This document shows positions 51,579-59,278 of a stretch of DNA of 64,000 nucleotides, one piece after another. Origin of the DNA: CAWDVB01 sp963824105 (GTDB lineage: Bacteria > Actinomycetota > Actinomycetes > Propionibacteriales > Nocardioidaceae). The position numbers and the translations under genes were made by a program. Within the stretch, counting starts at the first letter, position 1. Each line of letters begins with the position of its first letter. The DNA is taken from NCBI GenBank assembly GCA_963824105.1, contig CAWGNN010000006.1, forward strand, positions 186,001 through 250,000, given 5' to 3'. The notes below the pieces were generated by a model, which worked only from the letters and a program-made list of their open reading frames with translations, did no database searches and had not been told where the DNA came from.

Positions 51579-52795
51579 CCACGAGCGACTGCTGGGTCGA
51601 GGGAGCGGCCGGGTCCGGCTTCGACGTCGACCACCTCCCGTTCGGCGTCTTCATCACCGGCGAGGACGCCCCGCGGGTCGGAGCGAGGATCGGTGACTTC
51701 GTCCTCGACCTGGCCCCCCTGGCGGTGTCCGAGGGGCTGCACCTCGGGCACCTCTTCGTGGGACCGACACTCAACCCGTTCCTGGGGGCCGGTCACTCGA
51801 CGTGGCACGCCATCCGAATCTGGCTGCAGGCGCTGCTCGCCGACGAAACCGTGGCCAACAGGGTGCGCCCACACCTGCGGCGCCTGGCGAACGTGCAGAT
51901 GGTCCTGCCGTTCGAGGTGGCCGACTACGTCGACTTCTACTCTTCCCTGAACCATGCCACCAACGTCGGCAGGATCTTCCGGCCGGACGAGGAGCCCCTC
52001 AAGCCGAACTGGCGCCACCTGCCGGTCGGCTACCACGGCCGGTCGGGCACCGTGGTGGTCTCGGGCACCGACGTGGTCCGTCCATGGGGCCAGCGTCGGC
52101 CGGCGGGCTCCGACGATGTGCTCTTCGGACCGTCGACCCGGCTCGACATCGAGGCCGAGCTCGGCTTCGTGGTCGGGACCCCGTCACGGCTCGGCACATC
52201 GGTCAGCACCGAGGCGTTCGCCCAGCACGTCTTCGGCGTGGCTCTGGTCAACGACTGGTCGGCCCGGGACATCCAGGCGTGGGAGTACGTCCCGCTCGGC
52301 CCGTTCCTCGGCAAGTCATTCGCCACGAGCATCTCGCCGTGGGTCACCCCCATCGCCGCCCTCGAGACGGCTCGGGTGGCGTTGCCAGGTCAGGACCCGG
52401 CCCCGCTGCCGTATCTCGCCGTCGAGGAGCCGGCCGGCTACGACATCGAGCTGGAGGTGGTGCTCAACGGCACCGTCGTCTCCTACCCGCCGTACCGCAG
52501 CATGTACTGGTCGCCGGCGCAGATGCTCGCCCACATGACGATCAACGGTGCCTCTCTGCGGACCGGTGACCTGTTTGCCAGCGGCACGATCAGCGGACCC
52601 GAGCGCGCGCAGAGCGGATCGTTCCTGGAGCTGAGTCAGGGCGGCGCGGAGCCGTTCGAGGCGGGCGGGAGCTCCCGCACCTTCCTGGAGGACGGCGACA
52701 CGGTCACCCTGCGCGCCACCGCGCCCGGCACGAACGGCGGCCGGATCAGCCTCGGCGAGGTGACCGGACAGATCCTCCCGGCTCACGTCGGCTGA
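51575..52795 (+). CDS. fahA: Fumarylacetoacetase
   Basis: This 406-residue enzyme hydrolyses fumarylacetoacetate to fumarate and acetoacetate, the end of tyrosine catabolism. Active-site motifs: VDFYSSLNHATNVGRIFRP (catalytic His), RLDIEAELGFVVG (metal Glu residues), LVNDWSARDIQAWEY (metal Asp). ATG 51575 overlaps the previous stop (ATGA). The residue pattern matches animal and bacterial FAH. Confidence 0.96.
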   Translation: MTTSDCWVEGAAGSGFDVDHLPFGVFITGEDAPRVGARIGDFVLDLAPLAVSEGLHLGHLFVGPTLNPFLGAGHSTWHAIRIWLQALLADETVANRVRPHLRRLANVQMVLPFEVADYVDFYSSLNHATNVGRIFRPDEEPLKPNWRHLPVGYHGRSGTVVVSGTDVVRPWGQRRPAGSDDVLFGPSTRLDIEAELGFVVGTPSRLGTSVSTEAFAQHVFGVALVNDWSARDIQAWEYVPLGPFLGKSFATSISPWVTPIAALETARVALPGQDPAPLPYLAVEEPAGYDIELEVVLNGTVVSYPPYRSMYWSPAQMLAHMTINGASLRTGDLFASGTISGPERAQSGSFLELSQGGAEPFEAGGSSRTFLEDGDTVTLRATAPGTNGGRISLGEVTGQILPAHVG

Positions 52796-52819
52796 GCCTG
52801 CCGCGAGCGCCGAACGAGG

Positions 52820-53497
52820 TCAGCCGCCGGCGCGGTCCGCGAGGACGACGTTGGTGCCGGCGGCGATGTCGTGCAGCGCCTGCTTGCGCGGGTTTCCCAG
52901 CGCCCACAGGTAGTTGGCCCACATGTAGATCCCGCCGAGCCAGCCCGCGAAGGGGATCCAGATGATGGCGACCGGCCAGTACATCGCGCCGACCCGCCGG
53001 GCGATGGTGCCCCAGCTCAGGGGTCCCGGTGTCTCGCGCAGCCGGACCTGGATGCCCATCACGCGCATCCCCACCGTGGCCGCCTTCCACCTCATCATCG
53101 CCACCTCGTAGACGACGGTGACTGCTCCGCCGATGAGACCGATGAGGCCCGCGATGAAGACGAAGTGCAGCATGGTTGGGAACACGGTCGTGGGGTCCGG
53201 CGTGGCAGCCGGGTCCGACATGCTCGCGATCCAGTTGAAGTAGTCGCGGAACCACCCGACGAAGAAGGGCGCCTCGAGGGCGGTCCCGACCGCGGTGACG
53301 ATCAGGTAGTCGATGATCTTCGCCCACGCCCGCTTGTCGAACCCGGCCAACTCGGCTCCGTCCGGCGTGGTGGGCACGGGACGTGGAACCGGGCCCAGAT
53401 GCACGTGCGCGGTCCACGCGGTGCCGTCCCAGTAGCGCCGGGCCGGCCGACCCTGGGCGTAGGGATCGGGATACCACCCGGCAGGAACCTGGGTCAT
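52820..53497 (-). CDS. DUF2510-RDD membrane protein (paralogue 2)
   Basis: This 225-residue protein has an N-terminal DUF2510 motif (PAGWYPDPYA, RRYWDGTAWT) on the cytosolic side, then an RDD-type membrane domain with three hydrophobic segments (about residues 60-80, 110-140 and 175-205) and the DUF2510/RDD final motif ALHDIAAGTNVV. ATG 53497 overlaps the stop of its upstream paralogue by 4 nt. Function unknown; RDD proteins may be transporters or stress-related. Confidence 0.85.
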   Translation of the reverse strand: MTQVPAGWYPDPYAQGRPARRYWDGTAWTAHVHLGPVPRPVPTTPDGAELAGFDKRAWAKIIDYLIVTAVGTALEAPFFVGWFRDYFNWIASMSDPAATPDPTTVFPTMLHFVFIAGLIGLIGGAVTVVYEVAMMRWKAATVGMRVMGIQVRLRETPGPLSWGTIARRVGAMYWPVAIIWIPFAGWLGGIYMWANYLWALGNPRKQALHDIAAGTNVVLADRAGG

Positions 53498-54216
53498 GCG
53501 CCGTACTGACTCGAAGAGGGAGGAACCCCCGCTCCCTGCACCCACTGGTCGTGGCGTACGACGTTCGTGCCCGCCACCTTGTCGTGCAGCGCCTGCTTCT
53601 TCGCGTCCCACAGCGGCCACAAGTCATCGATGAAGGGGAAGAGCGAAACCACACCGCTCACGTTCGGAAAGGCGGCAAGGACTCCGTAGCCGTGCTGCAT
53701 CAGGACCCGGGACCAGACCGTCCTCCACGCCAGTCGACCGGGCTTGTCCCTGAGCCGGACGCGCAGACCCAGGATGAGCTTGCCCGGGGTGGCGCTCTTC
53801 CAGCGCAGGAAGATGGCGTTGTAGCTGATGGTGACCACGACCTGGATGAGGCTGATGATCGCGATCTGGACCAGCTCGTGTGACGTGTAGCCGGGGAAGA
53901 TCGACGGTGCCGCGCCGGTCTGGTCGGCCTTCTGGATGGCCTGGTTCATCTGCTCGAGAATGCCCCGGATGAACGGGATGATCACCGGCAGGGCGAGCGG
54001 CACGCTGATGAGCGAGATGACCACCGAGTCGATCAGATAGGCCAGCACTCTCATCCACCAACCGGAGAGGACCTGGCCGTCGGGGGTGGACGGCGGACCT
54101 CCGGGAGCCCTCGTCGGAGCGGTCGTCTGCGTCCACGCCGTGCCGTCCCAGTAGCGCAGCACGGGCTGACCGGGAGCATAGGGATCGGGGAACCACCCCG
54201 CGGGCGTCTGGGTCAC
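53494..54216 (-). CDS. DUF2510-RDD membrane protein (paralogue 1)
   Basis: This 240-residue paralogue of the next gene shares the N-terminal PAGWFPDPYAPGQ / RYWDGTAWT motif and a matching RDD domain ending KQALHDKVAGTNVV. A Pro/Thr/Gly linker separates them. The two genes overlap by 4 nt and arose by tandem duplication. They lie between FAH and hpd but have no evident catabolic role. Confidence 0.85.
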   Translation of the reverse strand: MTQTPAGWFPDPYAPGQPVLRYWDGTAWTQTTAPTRAPGGPPSTPDGQVLSGWWMRVLAYLIDSVVISLISVPLALPVIIPFIRGILEQMNQAIQKADQTGAAPSIFPGYTSHELVQIAIISLIQVVVTISYNAIFLRWKSATPGKLILGLRVRLRDKPGRLAWRTVWSRVLMQHGYGVLAAFPNVSGVVSLFPFIDDLWPLWDAKKQALHDKVAGTNVVRHDQWVQGAGVPPSSSQYGA

Positions 54217-54327
54217 GACGGATACTCAACCACAGCGAGCGCCGCCGGGCCCGGTCTCGGGGCCGGCATGCCACCCGGGTGTGCGCCGGGACGATATCGA
54301 CGATCACACCGTAGGTGTCAGCACAGC

Positions 54328-55536
54328 TCAGAGGTTGCCGCGGATCTCCTGCTCGCGCTCGATCGCCTCGAACAACGCCTTGAAGTTGCCCTTGCCGAAG
54401 CCGAGCGAGCCGTGCCGCTCGATGAGCTCGTAGAAGACCGTCGGCCGGTCCCCGATCGGCTTGGTGAAGATCTGCAGCAGGTAACCGTCCTCGTCGCGAT
54501 CGACCAGAATGCGCCGCTTCTTCAGCTCGTCGATCGGTGCCCGCACCTTGCCGATCCGTTCGCGCAGCTCCGGGTCCTCGTAGTAGGAGTCGGGGGTGTC
54601 GAGGAACTCGATCCCGTTGGCGCGCAGGATGTCGACGGTGGCGAGGATGTCATTGGTCGCCAGCGCCACATGCTGACAGCCGGGGCCGTCGTAGAACTCC
54701 AGGTACTCGTCGATCTGGGACTTCTTGCGGGCGGCCGCCGGCTCGTTCAGCGGGAACTTCACCCGGTGGTTGCCGCTGGCCACCACCTTCGACATGAGGG
54801 CGGAGTAGTCGGTGGCGATGTCGTCGCCGATGAACTCCGCCATGTTCGTGAAGCCCATGACCTTGTTGTAGAACTCGACCCACTCGTCCATCCGGCCGAG
54901 CTCGACGTTGCCGACGCAGTGGTCCACGGCCTGGAAGAGCCGCTTGGGGTGGCCCTGCGGACGCTGCACGGTGGTGGTCCGCGCGACGTAGCCGGGAAGG
55001 AACGGTCCGGAGTAGCGGCTGCGGTCGATCAGGGTGTGCCGGGTCTCACCATACGTCGCGATGGCGGCCCTGCGGACCGTCCCATGCTCGTCGCTGACGT
55101 CATTGGGCTCCTCCAGGACGGTGGCCCCGGTCGCCCGGGCGTGCGCGATGCACCGGTCCACGTCGGGAACCTCGAGCGCCAGATCGACGATGCCGTCGCC
55201 GTGGGCGCGGTGGTGATCGGCCACGGCGGAGTGCGGGTCGACGGCGCCGGTGAAGACGAAGCGCGCCGAGCCCGAGCGCAGCACGTAGCTCTTGGACTCG
55301 CGGTGCCCAGTCTCGGGGCCGCGGTAGGCGATCAGGTCCATCCCGAAGGCCAACTGGTAGAAGGTCGCCGACTGGGTCGCGTTGCCGACGACGAACTCCA
55401 CACCGTCCATCCCGGTCACCGGGAAGGGGTCGGCGGAGTCGTCGTACTCGACCAGCCCGACCAGCTCCTTGAGCTGCTCGAGGGTGAGGTCGGCGCGGAG
55501 CTCGTCAGCGGTCAGGGCGTGGGTGGTGTCGGTCAT
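54328..55536 (-). CDS. hpd: 4-hydroxyphenylpyruvate dioxygenase
   Basis: This 402-residue Fe(II) dioxygenase turns 4-hydroxyphenylpyruvate into homogentisate. The C-terminal vicinal-oxygen-chelate domain holds the iron ligands in FQAVDHCVGNV (His), GPGCQHVALAT (His) and TVFYELIERHG (Glu). Near the end GFGKGNFKALFEAIE is the helix that gates the site. Start ATG 55536 is divergent from the Lrp-type gene 87 bp away, which likely controls it. Confidence 0.97.
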   Translation of the reverse strand: MTDTTHALTADELRADLTLEQLKELVGLVEYDDSADPFPVTGMDGVEFVVGNATQSATFYQLAFGMDLIAYRGPETGHRESKSYVLRSGSARFVFTGAVDPHSAVADHHRAHGDGIVDLALEVPDVDRCIAHARATGATVLEEPNDVSDEHGTVRRAAIATYGETRHTLIDRSRYSGPFLPGYVARTTTVQRPQGHPKRLFQAVDHCVGNVELGRMDEWVEFYNKVMGFTNMAEFIGDDIATDYSALMSKVVASGNHRVKFPLNEPAAARKKSQIDEYLEFYDGPGCQHVALATNDILATVDILRANGIEFLDTPDSYYEDPELRERIGKVRAPIDELKKRRILVDRDEDGYLLQIFTKPIGDRPTVFYELIERHGSLGFGKGNFKALFEAIEREQEIRGNL

Positions 55537-55590
55537 GCGCCGAGCATGGCGAGTGAGGGCACCCTGAGCAATCGTTCGTTGAACTACTGC

Positions 55591-55599
55591 ACAATTTGT
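55591..55599. promoter_or_regulatory. Candidate Lrp-type operator between hpd and the regulator
   Basis: ACAA-T-TTGT is a 4-1-4 palindrome in the AT-rich part of the divergent hpd/lrp interval, a place where Lrp/AsnC regulators usually bind. Very short, so tentative. Confidence 0.3.
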
Positions 55600-55623
55600 C
55601 TAATCCATGGCAGTCTGAAGTCC

Positions 55624-56424
55624 ATGGAACTGGACAGTCTCGACAGGCGGATCCTCACCTTGTTCAGTCGTCATCCGAAGGTGGGGGTACTGGAGGCGTC
55701 CCGGAGGCTCGGGGTGGCGCGGGGGACCGTCCAGGCCAGGCTCGACCGACTCCAGGCCGAGGGGGTGGTCTCCACGTGGGCGCCGGGCATCGACCCAGGG
55801 GCCCTCGGCTACCCGGTGACGGCCTTCTTGACCCTGGAGATCCGTCAAGGGGTGGGGCACGACCGGGTGGCTGAGCACCTCACCCAGATCCCCGAGGTGA
55901 TCGAGGTCTGCACCATCACCGGCGCCGGCGACCTGTGGTGCCGGGTGGTCGCCCGCTCCAATGCCGACCTGCAGCGCGTGATCGACGACGTGGTCAACGG
56001 ACCGGGCACCGAGCGCTGCACCACCGTCATCAGCCTCGCCACCCAAATCCCCCCCGAGTCCTCCCCCTCCTTTCCGCTGACCCGTCGCAAGTGGTGCGCT
56101 GACCCGTCGCAAGTGGTGCGCCACACGACGTGGCGCCCACCCTTTGCGACGGGTCACCACGAACTTTGCGACGGGTCAGCGGGAGGGTCGGCGGGAGGCC
56201 CAGGTCCGGAGCAGATCGATGCGGGATCGGATCTGGTCGGCCGTGGCCACCGCCGCGGCGGGCCCTCCGGTAGCCCGTCGCAGCTCGGCGTGGATCACGC
56301 CGTGGGCCTGACCGGTGCGATGGTTCCAGGCCGAGACCAGACCGTTCAGCTCGCGACGCAGGGCAGCCAGCCGGACGTGGGTCGGCACCTCGGCCGGAGT
56401 GATCTCCCGGGCCTGATGCGCTGA
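55624..56424 (+). CDS. Lrp/AsnC-family regulator; tail probably frameshifted
   Basis: From ATG 55624 the protein has an N-terminal Lrp HTH (LDSLDRRILTLFSRHPKVGV, RRLGVARGTVQARLDRLQ) and a RAM/ACT-like ligand domain ending DVVNGPGTERCTTVISLATQ. As sequenced, the frame runs on to 56424 through sequence antisense to the helicase gene. With one more C in the C7 tract at 56049-56055 it would read IPPRVLPLL and end at TGA 56102, which matches family C-termini. The divergent hpd gene is the likely target, with an aromatic amino acid as effector. Confidence 0.8.
   Translation: MELDSLDRRILTLFSRHPKVGVLEASRRLGVARGTVQARLDRLQAEGVVSTWAPGIDPGALGYPVTAFLTLEIRQGVGHDRVAEHLTQIPEVIEVCTITGAGDLWCRVVARSNADLQRVIDDVVNGPGTERCTTVISLATQIPPESSPSFPLTRRKWCADPSQVVRHTTWRPPFATGHHELCDGSAGGSAGGPGPEQIDAGSDLVGRGHRRGGPSGSPSQLGVDHAVGLTGAMVPGRDQTVQLATQGSQPDVGRHLGRSDLPGLMR
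56076..56180. repeat. Compound repeat at the lrp/helicase junction
   Basis: GCTGACCCGTCGCAAGTGG-type units occur twice in tandem (56076-56098 and 56098-56120, 23 bp each, 1-bp overlap), and TTTGCGACGGGTCA occurs twice inverted (56143 and 56167). The arms can pair into hairpins. The right-hand copies supply the helicase stop (TGA at 56176-56178) and the left-hand copies the likely lrp stop. It looks like a small mobile or REP-type unit inserted between converging genes. Confidence 0.65.
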
Positions 56425-58002
56425 GGCGCGGCTGCGTTCGGACTGTCGGTGCCGTAGCAGGTCGCGGACCTGGTCGGGCTCCAGCAGGCCCGGGATGCCG
56501 AGGAAGTCCATCTCCTCGTCCGACCCCACCCGAACCTCCCCCGCGTGGCCGAACTCACCGCCGTCGTAGAGGACCCGATCGAAGCGCACATCGGATCCCA
56601 GCGCCTCGAAGGCACCCAGCTCCAGCTCCTCGGAGGCACCCTCCCCCGCCTGGGCCTGCGCGAGCAGGTCGGCCTCGGCAGCGAAGATGTCGTCCTCGTC
56701 GCCGATCGGGCGGCCCAGGACATGGTCGCGCTGCACCTCCAGCTCGGCCGCCAGCTCCAACAGGTTCGGCACCGAGGGGAGGAACACCGAGGCAGTCTCG
56801 CCCCTCCTGCGGGCACGGACGAAGCGGCCGACCGCCTGGGCGAAGAAGAGCGGAGTGGTCGTCGCGGTGGCGTAGACGCCCACGGCGAGCCGAGGGATGT
56901 CCACGCCCTCGCTGACCATCCGGACCGCGACCATCCACCGGGACTCGCCGGCAGCGAAGTCGGCGATCCGCTTCGACGAACCCTTCTCGTCGGAGAGCAC
57001 CAGCACCGGCCGCTCGCCCGACACCTTCTTCAGCAGAGCGGCATAGGCACGGGCAGTGTCCTGATCCGAAGCGATCACCAGTCCTCCGGCGTCGGGGACG
57101 TGGCGGCGAACCTCGGTCAGCCGGGTGTCCGCGGCCGCGAGCACCGAGGCGATCCACACCCCCTGCGGGTCGAGCGCCGTGCGCAGCGCCTGCTGTTGCT
57201 GGTCCTTGGTCAGCGGCTCCCCCAGCTGGGCCGAGATCTCGTCGCCGGCACGGGTCCGCCACTGCATCTGGCCGCTGTAGGCCATGAAGAGCACCGGCCG
57301 GACGACGTGGTCGGCCAGCGCCCGGTCGTAGCCGTAGCTGTAGTCGGCGGCGCTCGTCGGCACCCCGTCGGCACCCGGCGCGTAGCTGACGAACGGGATC
57401 GGGTTGACGTCGGAGCGGAACGGCGTCCCGGTCAAGCTGAGCCGCCGCCGGGCCGGCTGGAAGGCTTCGCGCACCGCCTCCCCCCACGACATGGCGTCGC
57501 CAGCGTGATGGATCTCGTCGAGGATGACCAGCGTCTTGTACCGCTCGGTCCGGATCCGCATCGCGAGCGGGTTGGCCGCCACCCCGGCGTACGTCACCGC
57601 GACCCCGAGGAAATCCGGCGCGACCCGACTCGCCGCGGAGTACGCCGGGTCGATCGGGATGCCCGCGCGCGAGGCGGCCTCGGCCCACTGGGTCTTCAGA
57701 TGCTCGGTCGGCGCCACCACGATCAGTCGGTCGATCTGACGGCGGTTGAGCAGCTCAGCCGCCACCGAGAGGGCAAAGGTCGTCTTGCCGGCACCAGGGG
57801 TGGCGACGGCCAGGAAGTCGCGAGGATCCGCCGCGAAATAGATCGCCATCGCCTCGGCCTGCCAGGCCCGCAGCCGAGTCGCCGTGCCCCAGGCGGCCCG
57901 GTCCGGGTAGGCGGGCGGAAGCGGAGCCGCGGTGGGAGCGGTTGAGGTGATCTGGTCGGATGGGTTGGGGGCGGCGGAGAAGAGGTCTGGTTCCTCGGTC
58001 AC
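56176..58002 (-). CDS. Superfamily 2 DEAD/DEAH-box helicase
   Basis: This 608-residue SF2 helicase has Walker A AVATPGAGKTTFAL at residues about 65-78, motif II VILDEIHHAGD (DEIH) near 160, motif III LSLTGTPFRSD, and motif VI-like FAQAVGRFVRARRRGE near 385. The C-terminal third (acidic, then helical) is specific to actinobacterial members. Likely role in DNA or RNA repair; exact function unknown. It starts at ATG 58002, and the small DUF3039 gene lies upstream on the same strand. Confidence 0.93.
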   Translation of the reverse strand: MTEEPDLFSAAPNPSDQITSTAPTAAPLPPAYPDRAAWGTATRLRAWQAEAMAIYFAADPRDFLAVATPGAGKTTFALSVAAELLNRRQIDRLIVVAPTEHLKTQWAEAASRAGIPIDPAYSAASRVAPDFLGVAVTYAGVAANPLAMRIRTERYKTLVILDEIHHAGDAMSWGEAVREAFQPARRRLSLTGTPFRSDVNPIPFVSYAPGADGVPTSAADYSYGYDRALADHVVRPVLFMAYSGQMQWRTRAGDEISAQLGEPLTKDQQQQALRTALDPQGVWIASVLAAADTRLTEVRRHVPDAGGLVIASDQDTARAYAALLKKVSGERPVLVLSDEKGSSKRIADFAAGESRWMVAVRMVSEGVDIPRLAVGVYATATTTPLFFAQAVGRFVRARRRGETASVFLPSVPNLLELAAELEVQRDHVLGRPIGDEDDIFAAEADLLAQAQAGEGASEELELGAFEALGSDVRFDRVLYDGGEFGHAGEVRVGSDEEMDFLGIPGLLEPDQVRDLLRHRQSERSRASAHQAREITPAEVPTHVRLAALRRELNGLVSAWNHRTGQAHGVIHAELRRATGGPAAAVATADQIRSRIDLLRTWASRRPSR

Positions 58003-58050
58003 CGCACCCCAGCCACTGGTCTGCTGCTCGTCACGGTCTGTGGCCCTCGG

Positions 58051-58302
58051 TCACTTCTCGTCATCGTCGCGCAGGTTCTCCCAGGCCTCTTTGCACTCCG
58101 GGCAGACGGGGTACTTCTCCGGGTCGCGGCTGGGCACCCAGACCTTGCCGCACAGGGCGATGACCGGGGTCCCCATCACCATCGCCTCGGTGAGCTTGTC
58201 CTTCTCCACGTAGTGCGAGAAGCGCTCGTGGTCACCGTCGTCGGTCGTCTGCGTACGACGGTCCTCGACCGTCTGGACGCCGGGGCTCAGTTGGGTGCTC
58301 AC
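58051..58302 (-). CDS. DUF3039 family protein
   Basis: This 83-residue protein has a zinc-binding-like CGK...CPECKEAW pair (ALCGKVWVPSRDPEKYPVCP) and ERFSHYVEKDKLTEAMVMG, the pattern of DUF3039. GTG 58302 is preferred over the 21-codon-longer frame because TAGACT ends 7 nt before it (leaderless) and the family begins there. Conserved beside the helicase in actinobacteria. Function unknown. Confidence 0.85.
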   Translation of the reverse strand: MSTQLSPGVQTVEDRRTQTTDDGDHERFSHYVEKDKLTEAMVMGTPVIALCGKVWVPSRDPEKYPVCPECKEAWENLRDDDEK

Positions 58303-58309
58303 GGCGGGG

Positions 58310-58315
58310 AGTCTA
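58310..58315 (-). promoter_or_regulatory. -10 box (TAGACT), leaderless start of DUF3039 gene
   Basis: On the minus strand TAGACT ends 7 nt before GTG 58302. Confidence 0.5.
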
Positions 58316-58382
58316 CCGATCGGGGGCAGATCCCCCGAGTAGGTGCCGCACCCTCGCCGACCCATGCCCGGATTCCCGGATC

Positions 58383-58592
58383 TCAGAGGTCCGGGTAGTC
58401 CCTGGGATCCTCATCGGATGGTCCTCGCGAGTCGTTGTCCTCCTGGCGACGAACCCTCTTGGCGGCGGCGTTGAAGGCCGCGAAAAGCAGAACGATGATG
58501 GCGACGGGCACGAAGGCGAGCGCGAGGAAGAGCAGGATCGCGGCCAGCAAGGGCCCCAGATCGGCAAGCAGAGCCACGGTCGCAAGACTCAT
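58383..58592 (-). CDS. Small single-span membrane protein
   Basis: This 69-residue protein has one or two closely packed hydrophobic segments (LLAAILLFLALAFVPVAIIV) and an acidic, Arg-containing cytosolic tail (RVRRQEDNDSRGPSDEDP). ATG 58592 follows TAGTTT by 7 nt (leaderless). Function unknown. Confidence 0.65.
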   Translation of the reverse strand: MSLATVALLADLGPLLAAILLFLALAFVPVAIIVLLFAAFNAAAKRVRRQEDNDSRGPSDEDPRDYPDL

Positions 58593-58599
58593 CCGATCG

Positions 58600-58605
58600 A
58601 AACTA
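58600..58605 (-). promoter_or_regulatory. -10 box (TAGTTT), leaderless start of small membrane protein gene
   Basis: On the minus strand TAGTTT ends 7 nt before ATG 58592. Confidence 0.45.
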
Positions 58606-58705
58606 GCACTCTGGGCCGGTGCCGACCGCGGCGTGACCGGACGCCCAGCTGGTTGAGTCGCCCGTCGAGTTGCCCGCGACGGCGGTCTCCCCAACCGCGC
58701 GGCCC

Positions 58706-59278
58706 TCAGTTCATCGTCGGGTCTTCGGGCATCAGCGAGACCCAGGCCAGCTCGTTGCGCTGACGCCGCAGCACCTGCTGCCACATCCCGCTCGGGTTGT
58801 CGGTGCCCAGATCGCCCGGCTCCGCCTCGACGACGAACCAGGACCCCTCGTCGATCTCCGCCTCGAGCTGGACGGTCGACCAGCCGGCGTAGCCGGCGAA
58901 CACCCGTACGGCGACGAACCCGGCCCCCACCCCGTCGTACTCCTCCTCCAGGTCGACGATCGCGAACCGCTCGTCGATCTCCCGGAACCCGTCGGGCAGC
59001 TCGGCGACAGCAGGATCGCGCAACGCCACGGCCAGCGCCGACTCCATCGACACCGGCCCGCCCTGGAAGAGGACCGCCGGAGCGCTCGCGGCATCGGCCC
59101 ACCCGGGCAGAATCGTGGCGACCTCGACAGGGGAGGGGCGGTTCAGCACCACGCCGAGGACGCCCTCCTCGTCCAGATCGAGAAGGAGGATGACAGTCCG
59201 CTCGAAGTTCGGATCCACCAGGGCCGGGGTGGCCACGAGCAGCAGCCCGGCCCGCGGGTGAAGGGCCGGCGGCTTCAT
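58706..59278 (-). CDS. YqgE/AlgH (DUF179) family protein
   Basis: This 190-residue protein has the family landmarks LLVATPALVDPNFERTVILL, GVVLNRPSPVEVA and FQGGPVSMESALAVAL, then VRVFAGYAGWSTVQLEAE. Family role unclear (once proposed as a transcriptional regulator of alginate). ATG 59278 overlaps the malic enzyme stop by 4 nt (ATGA), so the two are coupled. Confidence 0.93.
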   Translation of the reverse strand: MKPPALHPRAGLLLVATPALVDPNFERTVILLLDLDEEGVLGVVLNRPSPVEVATILPGWADAASAPAVLFQGGPVSMESALAVALRDPAVAELPDGFREIDERFAIVDLEEEYDGVGAGFVAVRVFAGYAGWSTVQLEAEIDEGSWFVVEAEPGDLGTDNPSGMWQQVLRRQRNELAWVSLMPEDPTMN

